64,000 bases of DNA, taken from Meiothermus sp. Pnk-1 (lineage in GTDB: Bacteria > Deinococcota > Deinococci > Deinococcales > Thermaceae). The position numbers and the translations under genes are program-made. The DNA lies in assembly GCF_003226535.1 (NCBI RefSeq), contig NZ_QKOB01000001.1, positions 434,001 to 498,000 on the forward strand, in the 5' to 3' direction. The notes under the pieces are model-generated. The model made no database searches and was not told where the DNA came from. It was given only the letters and a program-made list of their open reading frames with translations. Positions 49,446 through 57,185 of the stretch are shown one piece after another. How positions within the stretch are numbered: the first letter of the stretch is position 1; each line of letters begins with the position of its first letter.

Positions 49446-50894
49446 CTACGCGCGGGCTAGCTCGGCCTTACCCTCCTCGGCGGACTTCGCAGCAGCCGGC
49501 TTGCTGAGCATGGCCCAGGCCATGGCGACAAAGACCATGTGGATGGGCTCGACCTGTACCACCGGGAACCAAAACAGGTAGTAGCCCAAAAACCCAAGAG
49601 CGGCGGAGGCTAGCAGGACGGCTTCAGGGGTGCGCCTGCGAAATAGGGCCAGAGGAGCTAGATACAGCACCGCCCACAACAGTGCATCGAAGAGGCCGTA
49701 GCTCACTAGCCGATCGAGGAGCATATTGTGCGCCCGATCTACACCGAAAGGAACCAGAACACTGGCGTTTTTCTCCCCCTTGTACTCGGCAAAGTGAAAG
49801 AGAAGCCAGCGCGAGCGGATGGGGCGGCCTGGTTCCTGGTAGATTTCCACCCCCGTAGGGAGGTCGCGCCAACCCAACTCGATTTGGTAGATACGGACTA
49901 GATTAGGGTCGTTAAGAGGAGGGTTGCGCATCTGGGCTAAGCGCAAGGCATCCGGCCCGCCCCCAAGCCAAGGAGCTAAGGGGATTTCGCGCAGTTTTGC
50001 CATGGTGAGTTTCCAGATATATATTCGGCTTTGGCCGGTAGAAAAAGACCCAATATCGCGCCAGTCTTTCAGGGGCGCAGGCAGCTCCCGGGCAGCTAGA
50101 GAGCTGGTTGCGAGCAGGAGGCTCATCAAGAAGACCTGTTTCGAACGTAGGGCAATGTTAAGGGCGATCAGGACAAGCAGGATTCCCAGCAAGGTTGAAC
50201 GATTGCTCCCGATGCCCAAGGCCATACCCAGCGGCACCAGCCCCAACAGTACCCAGCTACCCCGCTCCCAGCTTAACCACAACCCGGCTATTGTGGCGGC
50301 CAGTAAGAACCCTGCTAGCATCCCGTAGTTACCGATAGTCCCTTCAAAGGGATGGTTTTGGGGTGCCAAAAAGTAGATTAGGCGAGGAAGAGGATCTAGC
50401 TGATAGTAGGAGAGTATTACACTAATGGCTTCGATGATTCCGCTGATGAATACTCCCCAAAGGGCCAAAGAGATGGCCTCCGGGCGGCGTCGCAGGAGGC
50501 AGTAGACGAAGAGCAACCACGACGCCAGGGCTGCTTGGTAGATGAGTCCATCCAGGCGACGGGAGGGTCCCAGGAGTGTAAAGGCCCACTCATCTCGGGC
50601 GTTTAGGCTAGAGAGTCCCACCAACAGAAGGTGAATAAGCAGCAGTACCGGGAAGGCTTCTCGCCAGTACTGCCGCAACCAACTCTTGACGCTCAGGAGG
50701 CCGACAACCCCGGCTAGAACTAAAAGCATCAGCTTAGGTAGCAGGATAAACAGCTCTTTAGAAGCACTGATGGGGTCGTCAAAGGCCTTTACCGGCCAGA
50801 GCAGCGTGCCGGGGAGAAAGGCCAGAGGAAATAGTAGGGCAAAACCGCCTAGAAGCCAGGGGCCAAATCGCAGGGGATTAATCCTCAAGGGCAT
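49446..50894 (-). CDS. O-antigen ligase/Wzy_C-family membrane protein
   Basis: A 482-residue membrane protein with about twelve helices and a large loop (about 285-385), the architecture of O-antigen ligases, polymerases and protein O-oligosaccharyltransferases. The segment GSNRSTLLGILLVLIAL and the loop GRPIRSRW...GVDRAHNMLLDRLVSYGL with a conserved histidine fit the Wzy_C family. It starts 10 bases inside the minor prepilin gene, in one unit with pilin genes, so a role in pilin glycosylation is plausible (inference from context). Confidence 0.82.
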   Translation of the reverse strand: MPLRINPLRFGPWLLGGFALLFPLAFLPGTLLWPVKAFDDPISASKELFILLPKLMLLVLAGVVGLLSVKSWLRQYWREAFPVLLLIHLLLVGLSSLNARDEWAFTLLGPSRRLDGLIYQAALASWLLFVYCLLRRRPEAISLALWGVFISGIIEAISVILSYYQLDPLPRLIYFLAPQNHPFEGTIGNYGMLAGFLLAATIAGLWLSWERGSWVLLGLVPLGMALGIGSNRSTLLGILLVLIALNIALRSKQVFLMSLLLATSSLAARELPAPLKDWRDIGSFSTGQSRIYIWKLTMAKLREIPLAPWLGGGPDALRLAQMRNPPLNDPNLVRIYQIELGWRDLPTGVEIYQEPGRPIRSRWLLFHFAEYKGEKNASVLVPFGVDRAHNMLLDRLVSYGLFDALLWAVLYLAPLALFRRRTPEAVLLASAALGFLGYYLFWFPVVQVEPIHMVFVAMAWAMLSKPAAAKSAEEGKAELARA

Positions 50895-51238
50895 GCCCCC
50901 AGACTAAGCCCTGCTGCTTCCACTCGCAGGGTGATCTGACCCGCCTGGCCCCAGGCGCAGAAGTTATCCGCGTCCCCACCGGCGTAGACGAAGTGGTACT
51001 CTGGTCGGGGAGGGCGCAGGCCACCATCCGTGAGTTCGCCGAGGTCCCGCGGGTAGCGGGCGTGGTCGGTGTGAAACACCAAGGCTACTCCCCGTGTTTC
51101 GTATAGGTACTGGCGAAGCGCTGCTTCACGAGCGCGGCTCCAAGCTTGGAAGCTATAAGTTACGAGAGCCACTGCCAGGGTTAGCAAGATACTTAGCACC
51201 AAGAGGATTTCTATGAGGGTAAATCCGTGCTTGCGCAT
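50885..51238 (-). CDS. Minor prepilin / pseudopilin
   Basis: A 117-residue protein with the class III signal MRKHGFTLIEILLVLS: a short basic leader, Gly-Phe cleavage site, Glu at +5 and a long hydrophobic helix. The C-terminal part has two cysteines (FCAWGQ and GACP). PilD-type peptidase should process it. It lies between pilA and the ligase gene. The terminator hairpin of pilA ends 4 bases before its ATG and no ribosome site is seen, so expression would need read-through. Confidence 0.88.
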   Translation of the reverse strand: MRKHGFTLIEILLVLSILLTLAVALVTYSFQAWSRAREAALRQYLYETRGVALVFHTDHARYPRDLGELTDGGLRPPRPEYHFVYAGGDADNFCAWGQAGQITLRVEAAGLSLGACP

Positions 51239-51242
51239 AGGC

Positions 51243-51265
51243 AAAAAGGCGGGGGAGCCCCCGCC
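51243..51265 (-). terminator. Terminator between pilA and the minor prepilin
   Basis: GGCGGGGG/CCCCCGCC, an 8-bp GC stem with a minimal loop, followed on the minus strand by TTTTT, then GCCT and the ATG of the next gene. Confidence 0.88.
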
Positions 51266-51289
51266 CAAAAGATGGTTTGGATGCCTCGC

Positions 51290-51658
51290 TTAGTTAGAGA
51301 GGACCAGCTGACCGTTGGAGCTGTCGTAGAAAGCTTTGCTCTTGGAGCCGTTAGAGAAGGTGACGGTGACCTGGAAATCGGTGCTGTTGTTTAGCACTGC
51401 AACTGAGCAGCCCGTTACCACAGCGGGTTTGTTGATCGTCGAGGGGCAGCTGGTGGCGGTTACGGCTCCCGTGGTGGAGTCACGAGTGGCCTCAATTTCA
51501 GTGGCGACGTTCCTGGTGTAGGCAATGGCGGCGGTGTCGTTGGAACGTTTGCGGGCGTTGAGCAGGTTGGGGATCAGCACCGCGGCCAGGATGGCGATGA
51601 TGGCGATGACGATCAGGAGCTCGATGAGGGTGAAGCCTTTGGTCTTGTTCTTGCGCAT
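51290..51658 (-). CDS. pilA: Major type IV pilin
   Basis: A 122-residue prepilin. The leader MRKNKTKG is followed by the mature start FTLIELLIVIAIIAILAAVL and the conserved PNLLNARKRSND helix. Two cysteines (CPSTINKPAVVTGC) close to the middle could form the D-loop disulfide. The globular part is short, as in PilA4-type pilins of Thermus. AGAAGGAAGG precedes ATG 51658. It is the first gene of a group with a minor prepilin and an O-antigen-ligase-like gene, far from the pilM-Q operon. Confidence 0.93.
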   Translation of the reverse strand: MRKNKTKGFTLIELLIVIAIIAILAAVLIPNLLNARKRSNDTAAIAYTRNVATEIEATRDSTTGAVTATSCPSTINKPAVVTGCSVAVLNNSTDFQVTVTFSNGSKSKAFYDSSNGQLVLSN

Positions 51659-51826
51659 ACTTTCCTTCCTTCTAGGGGCCGCGCCATGTATATGGATATG
51701 GGCGCGGTATGGGTACTGCTGGCGAGAGGGCCTATTGCCGGTGTGACGACGAAAAGACAACGGCCTACGTCTACCATCCTAGGGTTCACCCGCCGGGGGG
51801 CTTGTGACGAATGCACCTAGGAGGGA

Positions 51827-51883
51827 GGAGGCGCAGGGGGGCAAGAGAGCAAGGGATACCGGGGAATGAAGCACTGCGCCTCC
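51827..51883. repeat. 10-bp inverted repeat upstream of pilA
   Basis: GGAGGCGCAG (51827-51836) and CTGCGCCTCC (51874-51883) form perfect arms separated by 37 bases, in the 284-base gap between pilA and the divergent Uma2 gene. It may be an operator or an RNA stem. No gene is seen in this gap. Confidence 0.5.
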
Positions 51884-51930
51884 TTAGGCAAGAGTGTGCC
51901 GCGAAGGTTTAAACAAACTGTAAAAACGCA

Positions 51931-51936
51931 TAAGAT
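51931..51936 (+). promoter_or_regulatory. -10 box of leaderless promoter, first Uma2 gene
   Basis: TAAGAT followed by 6 bases and the ATG at 51943. Confidence 0.55.
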
Positions 51937-51942
51937 GGGCCT

Positions 51943-52521
51943 ATGGGCGAAGCAGCCAAGCTGCTGGCACGGCTCAGCTTCGAGGAGTACCTGGTCCTAG
52001 AGGAGCGCGCCCCCCGCAAGCACGAGCTGGTGGACGGGGTGATGTACGCCATGGCCGGGGCCAGCGACCGGCACAACCGCATCGTGGTCAACCTGGTGAT
52101 GGCCCTGGGGCCCGCCGCCCGGCAGAGGGGCTGCGCCCTCTACGCCAGCGATATGAAGCTGCGGGTGGGCCGCGACACCAGCTACTACCCCGACCTCATG
52201 GTGCTCTGCCAGCCGGATGCCGGAGAGTACTACAAGGAGCGGCCTTGCCTGGTCGTCGAGGTGCTCTCGGCCAGCACCGAGGCCACCGACCGGCGGGAGA
52301 AGCTGGCCCATTACCGCCGCATCCCCAGCCTGGAGGCGTACTTGCTGGTGGACTCGAGGGTGCGCCGGGCGGAGGGGTACTACCGCCAGGGCGAGCAGTG
52401 GTTCTACACCGAGGCGGTGGGGGCGGGGGAGGTCCGCGTGCCCTGCTTGGAGGTGAAATTGGGCCTGGAGGAAATCTACCAGGGCTTGGATTTGCCGCAA
52501 GAGTGGCAGGAGGAGGGGTGA
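51943..52521 (+). CDS. Uma2-family (DUF820) putative nuclease
   Basis: A 192-residue protein of the Uma2 family with a PD-(D/E)XK nuclease fold. The core is seen in KHELVDGVMYAMAGAS, YYPDLMVLCQ and PCLVVEVLSASTEATDRREK, with the catalytic Asp, Glu and Lys-like positions in the last two. Uma2 genes are abundant in cyanobacteria and Thermales and mostly uncharacterised. It overlaps its paralogue downstream by four bases (GTGA). Confidence 0.9.
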   Translation: MGEAAKLLARLSFEEYLVLEERAPRKHELVDGVMYAMAGASDRHNRIVVNLVMALGPAARQRGCALYASDMKLRVGRDTSYYPDLMVLCQPDAGEYYKERPCLVVEVLSASTEATDRREKLAHYRRIPSLEAYLLVDSRVRRAEGYYRQGEQWFYTEAVGAGEVRVPCLEVKLGLEEIYQGLDLPQEWQEEG

Positions 52522-53108
52522 GCGTGGGCGAAGCGGCCAAGGTGCTGACCCGGCTCGGCTTCGAGGAGTACCTGGCGGCCGAGGAAAAAGCCAAGGTCAA
52601 GCACGAGCTGGTGGACGGGGTGATGTATGCGATGGCGGGGGCCAGCGACATTCATAACCGCATCTCGGGCAATATCTTTGCCCGGATTTGGGGAGGGACG
52701 CGGGGAAGCCCTTGTCGGGTCTACATGAGCGACATGAAGCTCAAGATCGACAACTGGCGCAGCTACTACCCGGACGTGATGGTGGTGTGCGCCGACGACC
52801 CCCACCCCTACTACAAGGAGTCTCCCTGCCTGATCGTGGAGGTGCTCTCGGAGACTACCGAGGTGGTGGACCGGCGGGAGAAGCTCGAGCACTACCGCCG
52901 CATCCCCAGCCTGGAGGCGTACTTGCTGGTGGACTCGAGGGTGCGCCGGGCAGAGGGGTACTACCGCCAGGGGGAGCAGTGGCTCTACACCGAGGTGGTG
53001 GGGGCGGGGGAGGTCCGCGTGCCCTGCCCTTCGCTACGCCTCTCGCTGGAGGAGATCTACGAAGGCATAGAGCTGCCCGACCGGCTTCCCGAGGATCCCG
53101 ATGCTTGA
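52518..53108 (+). CDS. Uma2-family (DUF820) putative nuclease, tandem paralogue
   Basis: A 196-residue paralogue of the preceding gene with the same motifs (KHELVDGVMYAMAGAS, YYPDVMVV, PCLIVEVLSETTEVVDRREK). A long stretch around 52900-53010 is almost identical in DNA to 52310-52430, which suggests recent duplication or gene conversion, whereas the region around residues 50-90 has diverged. GTG 52518 overlaps the previous TGA; GTG 52524 is equally possible, with AGGAGG upstream. The stop codon overlaps the -35 of the tRNA-Ala promoter. Confidence 0.9.
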   Translation: MSVGEAAKVLTRLGFEEYLAAEEKAKVKHELVDGVMYAMAGASDIHNRISGNIFARIWGGTRGSPCRVYMSDMKLKIDNWRSYYPDVMVVCADDPHPYYKESPCLIVEVLSETTEVVDRREKLEHYRRIPSLEAYLLVDSRVRRAEGYYRQGEQWLYTEVVGAGEVRVPCPSLRLSLEEIYEGIELPDRLPEDPDA

Positions 53109-53133
53109 CAAGAGGGGCGCAGGCGGCTAGTAT
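53105..53133 (+). promoter_or_regulatory. Promoter of tRNA-Ala
   Basis: TTGACA (53105-53110) and TAGTAT (53128-53133) with a 17-base spacer, 12 bases before the mature tRNA. The TGA stop of the Uma2 gene is inside the -35. Confidence 0.88.
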
Positions 53134-53145
53134 TCTCTTTGCTCT

Positions 53146-53221
<76 letters not shown>

Positions 53222-53230
53222 GAAAATCTT

Positions 53231-53261
53231 CCCCGGCAGGGTTGCCGGGGAGCTTCTTTTT
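53231..53261 (+). terminator. Terminator of tRNA-Ala
   Basis: An 8-bp stem CCCCGGCA/TGCCGGGG with loop GGGT, followed by AGCTTCTTTTT. Confidence 0.92.
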
Positions 53262-53291
53262 ACCGGAGCCCGGTGCACGGGTAACTTGATT

Positions 53292-53518
53292 CGTCAGACG
53301 TCAGACGTCCTACGTCATACGTCGTACGCAGGGGATCGGTCCCTCGGGTGTACGAGCTTTGCTCGTCCCGAAGGGGATCGTCCCCCGGGTGTACGGGCAC
53401 CGCCCGTCCCGCTAGGGGATCGTCCCCTAGGTGTACAGCCATAGGCTGTCCCGAAGGGAATCTACCCCCGCGTTTAGCGTCTGGCGTTTTGCGTATTGCG
53501 TATGGCGTACGACGTACG
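53292..53518. repeat. Dispersed modular intergenic element, copy B
   Basis: The most complete copy. Part 1 (53292-53330) is a 7-base array, CGTCNNA, at 53292, 53299, 53306, 53313 and 53320. Part 2 holds three hairpin modules with stems ACGAGC/GCTCGT (53352-53366), ACGGGC/GCCCGT (53393-53407) and ACAGCC/GGCTGT (53435-53449), each joined by GGGGATCGTCCCC-like hairpins. Part 3 (53470-53518) is an array with GCGT or ACGT at 53470, 53477, 53484, 53491, 53498, 53505 and 53512. Read on the other strand, part 3 has the same YNNNACG unit as part 1, so the arrays are inverted. No gene is seen in 53262-53603. Confidence 0.85.
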
Positions 53519-53603
53519 ACCCCCTAGATACATCTTTATAAGCCCTATTTACATCCCTCCGGCAAGATAGGAGGGAAGTGTTGATTGGTATGCCGCCAAG
53601 GTT

Positions 53604-55526
53604 ATGGATAGAACCAAATACTCCACGCGCATTTCTCGGGGAGTTTGGCGCAACCTGAACCGCCCAGTGCACCTTCCCCGTCTGAATCTACCCCAGCGCT
53701 TCACCCTGCTGGGGCTCGCGGTGACGTTGTTGCTGGCGGGGGGGTTTGGTTATTGGCTCAGCCAGCGGATGGCCCAGGAGGCCCTACAGGATAGCGCCCG
53801 CGAGACCGCTGCGCTGGTGGCGGGTTGGGTGGGGGAGGTCTCGGCGCAGGATTTCCTGCCGGGTGAGCCGGCGTACCAAGCTTGGCGGAGGCGGCTGGAG
53901 GGGGTTGGCCGCTTGGGTGGGGTGGAGGTTCGGGTGTGGAGCCCCCAAGGGGCGCTGATCTACCCCGACGATCCCCATCCGATCCAGCAGGACGGGGTCA
54001 GGCGAGCCCTGGCGGAAGGGGCGGTTTCGGCCAGGGTTACGGAGGGGCGGCTCGAGGTGGTCGTCCCGGTTCGGGTGGCGGCTCGGGTGGTGGGGGCGTA
54101 CCAGGTCTACCGGCCCGTGGCCCCCCTCGAGGAGCGCGTCTCGCGGCTGCAAGCCTGGGCCTGGGGGGGGTCGCTGGGGGTGTTCGCCCTGGTGTTCATG
54201 AGCCTTTTCCCGTTGCTGCGCGGGGCCAGCCGCGAGATCCAGCGCATGGCCTACCATGACCCCCTCACCGGCCTGCCAGGCCGCCACCTCCTGCGCGAGA
54301 TCGCCGAGGCTACCCTGGCCCGCACCCACCGCACAGGGATGGGGGTGGCCTTGGTGATCCTCGATCTGGATCACTTCCAGGAGATCAACGACACGTGGGG
54401 GGCTCCTGCCGGAGACCTGTTGCTCAAGCGGGTAGGTGAACGCTTGCAAGCCGAGCTGCGGCCCGGGGATGTGCTCTGCCGCTGGGGCGGGGACGAGTTC
54501 GCCCTGCTGGTCAGCGACGTCAACCTGAGCGGGGTGGCCGAGGTCGCCAAGCGGATCCTGCTGAGCTTCGGGGAGCCGTTCGAGCTGCCCGGGCACCGGC
54601 AAAGGGTCTACGTGCAAGCCAGCTTGGGGGTGGCGCTGTACCCCGAGGACGGGGCCAGCCTCGAGGAGCTGCTACGGGCCGCCAACGCGGCGTTGCGCCG
54701 GGCCAAGGAGGACGATTTAGGCGTTGCGTTTTACCGTACCGATCACGATCGCCACACCCAAGACCGGCTGGCCCTCCAGGCGGCGCTGCACCAGGCTTTC
54801 CAGGAAGACGACCTGACGCTGCACTACCAATCCATCCTGGACCTGAAGACCGGCGCCTTGGACCGGGCTGAGGCGCTATTGCGCTGGTACCGGGTGGGCG
54901 AGCTGGTCCTGCCCGGCGCGTTCATCCCTGTAGCCGAGGAGAGCGGATTGATCCAGAGCCTCGACCGCTTTGTGCTGCGGCGGGCCACCTCGGAGGCAGC
55001 CCGGCTGGGATTACAGGTCTCGGTCAACCTCTCTCCCAAAAGCCTGCACGCGCCCGAGGTGGTGGAGTGGGTGCGGCAAGCCCTGGCAGAGAGCGGGCTC
55101 GAGCCCGCCCGGCTATGGCTGGAGATCACCGCGCTGGGCTTTGGAAGGAGCCTGACCCCCGAGGAGGAGCAGATCATCGTCCACCTCGAGGCCCTGCGCG
55201 CTATGGGGGTGCGGATCGCTCTGGACGACTTTGGCCTTGGCCCTGCTTCGTTGGCTCGCCTAAAACACTTTCCGGTCGATCTGTTCAAAATTGCCCCGGA
55301 CTTTGTCGCCGGGATCGGCAAAGACCCCCACGATGAGGCGATCCTTCGCTCGCTGATCGCGCTGGGGCATGGCCTGGGCCTCAGGGTGTTGGCCGAGGGG
55401 GTAGAGACCACCGAGCAGATCGGCTGGCTGCGCGAGGCGGGCTGCGACCTGGCCCAGGGGTACGGGGTGGCGCGCCCGGTGCCGGTGGAGATCTTGCGGA
55501 TGGCCCCGCTGTCGGGTTGGCTATGA
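53604..55526 (+). CDS. Membrane GGDEF-EAL bifunctional c-di-GMP protein
   Basis: A 640-residue protein. Two transmembrane helices (about 33-52 and 183-206) enclose a periplasmic sensor domain of about 130 residues. A GGDEF domain follows (about 215-375) with DPLTGLPGRHLL, RPGD (inhibitory RxxD) and an intact WGGDEF. The EAL domain (about 385-635) has AEALLRW, NLSPKSL, LEIT, LDDFGLG, the LFKIA lysine, AEGVET and QGYGVARP. LEIT is followed by Ala where Glu is usual, and KIA replaces KID, so the phosphodiesterase may be weak. It may switch between making and degrading c-di-GMP according to a periplasmic signal. Confidence 0.92.
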   Translation: MDRTKYSTRISRGVWRNLNRPVHLPRLNLPQRFTLLGLAVTLLLAGGFGYWLSQRMAQEALQDSARETAALVAGWVGEVSAQDFLPGEPAYQAWRRRLEGVGRLGGVEVRVWSPQGALIYPDDPHPIQQDGVRRALAEGAVSARVTEGRLEVVVPVRVAARVVGAYQVYRPVAPLEERVSRLQAWAWGGSLGVFALVFMSLFPLLRGASREIQRMAYHDPLTGLPGRHLLREIAEATLARTHRTGMGVALVILDLDHFQEINDTWGAPAGDLLLKRVGERLQAELRPGDVLCRWGGDEFALLVSDVNLSGVAEVAKRILLSFGEPFELPGHRQRVYVQASLGVALYPEDGASLEELLRAANAALRRAKEDDLGVAFYRTDHDRHTQDRLALQAALHQAFQEDDLTLHYQSILDLKTGALDRAEALLRWYRVGELVLPGAFIPVAEESGLIQSLDRFVLRRATSEAARLGLQVSVNLSPKSLHAPEVVEWVRQALAESGLEPARLWLEITALGFGRSLTPEEEQIIVHLEALRAMGVRIALDDFGLGPASLARLKHFPVDLFKIAPDFVAGIGKDPHDEAILRSLIALGHGLGLRVLAEGVETTEQIGWLREAGCDLAQGYGVARPVPVEILRMAPLSGWL

Positions 55527-55534
55527 GGGGTGCG

Positions 55535-55540
55535 TACAAT
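55535..55540 (+). promoter_or_regulatory. -10 box of leaderless promoter, M20-YbaK gene
   Basis: TACAAT followed by 7 bases and the ATG at 55548. Confidence 0.55.
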
Positions 55541-55547
55541 ACTTCCT

Positions 55548-57137
55548 ATGAACGTGCTCGAGTACACCCAGGCCCACCTCCCCGAGTTTTTGGCCGACCT
55601 GGAGGCTGTTATCCGCCTCGAGGCTCCTTCCCTCGACCTTCCCAGGCTGCAAAACGTGGCCGCCTGGATCGCAGAACACTTCGCCCCTCTGGGCACCCTG
55701 AGCCGGGAAGAGACCCCAAATGGGCCGCTGCTTACCCTCCAGCGCCCAGGGCCAGGCTCTAAGGTGCTCCTGCTGTGCCATTTCGATACCGTGCACCCGG
55801 TGGGGGCCTTCGGCTGGAAGCTCGAGGGGGAGTGGGCTTTTGGCCCCGGGGTCTACGACATGAAAGGGGGCATCGTGCAGCTCTTGTGGACCTTGCGGGC
55901 GGCGGAAGCTCTGGGGCTCAGGCTGCCCGGCCTCGAGGTCTTGTTCACCCCCGACGAGGAGGTGGGTTCGCTGGCCTCCCGCGCGGCCATCGAGAGGGCG
56001 GCCCAGCGCAGTGACTGGGTGTTGGTGCTCGAGGCCCCTATGGGCAATGGCGACCTCAAGGTGGCCCGCAAGGGGGTGGGGCAGTATCGCCTCACCGCGC
56101 ACGGCAAGGCCGCCCACCAGGGGGTCGAGCCGGAGAAGGGGGTCAACGCCATCGTGGAGCTGGCCCACCAGATCGCTCGGGTGGTGGCCTTGCAGGACTG
56201 GGAAAAAGGTACCACCCTGGGCCCCAACGTGGTGCAGGGGGGCACGGTGAGCAACGTGGTGCCCGACGAAGCCCAGGTGCTGATCGACCTGCGGGTCTGG
56301 CAGATGAGCGAGGCCGAACGCGTAGATAGCGCCCTTCGGGGGCTCGAGCCCCACCTGCCTGGGGCACGCCTGAGCCTCGAGGGGGGGATCAACCGCCCGC
56401 CGATGGAGCCCAGCGAGGCCTCCCTACAGCTGTTCGAGCGGGCTAGACGCATCGGTGCCCAGCTGGGGCTCCATCTGGGCGCGGGCCGGGTGGGGGGCGG
56501 GTCGGACGGGAACTTCACCGCCGCCCTGGGGGTTCCCACCCTGGACGGGCTGGGCCTCTTCGGGGCCGACGCCCACCAGAAGACCGAGCGGGTGATGGTT
56601 TCGCAGATTCCCCAGCGGGTGGCGCTGCTGGCGGGCTTGCTGGACGAGTTGGCCGTCGTGAAGAAACTGAGCCCATCGGCGCAAAAAGTCCAAGACCTTT
56701 TACGCCAGCGCGGCTTCGGCCACCTCGAGGTCCTCGAGCACGACCGCTCCACCCACACTGCCCAGGAGGCCGCCGAGGCGGTTGGGGCCGCGGTAGGCCA
56801 GATCGTCAAATCCCTGATCTTCAAGGGGGTACACTCCGGCAAACCCTATCTGCTGCTGGTGAGCGGGCCTAACCGGGTACACGAGGCCAAGGTAGCGGAG
56901 GCCGTCGGGGAGCCCCTCGAGCGGGCCGACCCCGACTTTGTGCGGGAGGTGACCGGCTTTGCCATCGGGGGGGTTCCCCCGCTGGGGCACGCCACGCGGC
57001 TCGAGGCCCTCATCGACCCCGACCTGCTACAGTACGAACAGCTATGGGCCGCCGCCGGGACGCCCAAGGCGGTGTTTTGCCTCACCCCGGACGAGCTGCT
57101 GCGGCTCACCGGAGGCCGCCCCGTGCCGATGAAGTGA
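55548..57137 (+). CDS. M20 metallopeptidase fused to a YbaK/ProX tRNA-editing domain
   Basis: A 529-residue protein of two domains. Residues 1-368 are an M20 peptidase of the glutamate carboxypeptidase (CPG2) type: LLCHFDTVHP, GPGVYDMKGG, TPDEEVGS, VLEAPMGNG, HGKAAHQGVEPEKGVNAI and the last metal ligand in GADAHQKTERV. Residues 371-529 are a complete YbaK/EbsC-type domain (KLSPSAQKVQDLLRQRGF, VGQIVKSLIFKG, FAIGGVPPLGH), which deacylates mischarged tRNA such as Cys-tRNA-Pro. The junction is in frame with no stop. GTG 56658 at the junction could start a separate YbaK protein. ATG 55548 is leaderless. Confidence 0.88.
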   Translation: MNVLEYTQAHLPEFLADLEAVIRLEAPSLDLPRLQNVAAWIAEHFAPLGTLSREETPNGPLLTLQRPGPGSKVLLLCHFDTVHPVGAFGWKLEGEWAFGPGVYDMKGGIVQLLWTLRAAEALGLRLPGLEVLFTPDEEVGSLASRAAIERAAQRSDWVLVLEAPMGNGDLKVARKGVGQYRLTAHGKAAHQGVEPEKGVNAIVELAHQIARVVALQDWEKGTTLGPNVVQGGTVSNVVPDEAQVLIDLRVWQMSEAERVDSALRGLEPHLPGARLSLEGGINRPPMEPSEASLQLFERARRIGAQLGLHLGAGRVGGGSDGNFTAALGVPTLDGLGLFGADAHQKTERVMVSQIPQRVALLAGLLDELAVVKKLSPSAQKVQDLLRQRGFGHLEVLEHDRSTHTAQEAAEAVGAAVGQIVKSLIFKGVHSGKPYLLLVSGPNRVHEAKVAEAVGEPLERADPDFVREVTGFAIGGVPPLGHATRLEALIDPDLLQYEQLWAAAGTPKAVFCLTPDELLRLTGGRPVPMK

Positions 57138-57185
57138 CCTCGCCTGCTTTTGAAGGTGGGGCATGGGGGGTTAAGCTATCCCCAA

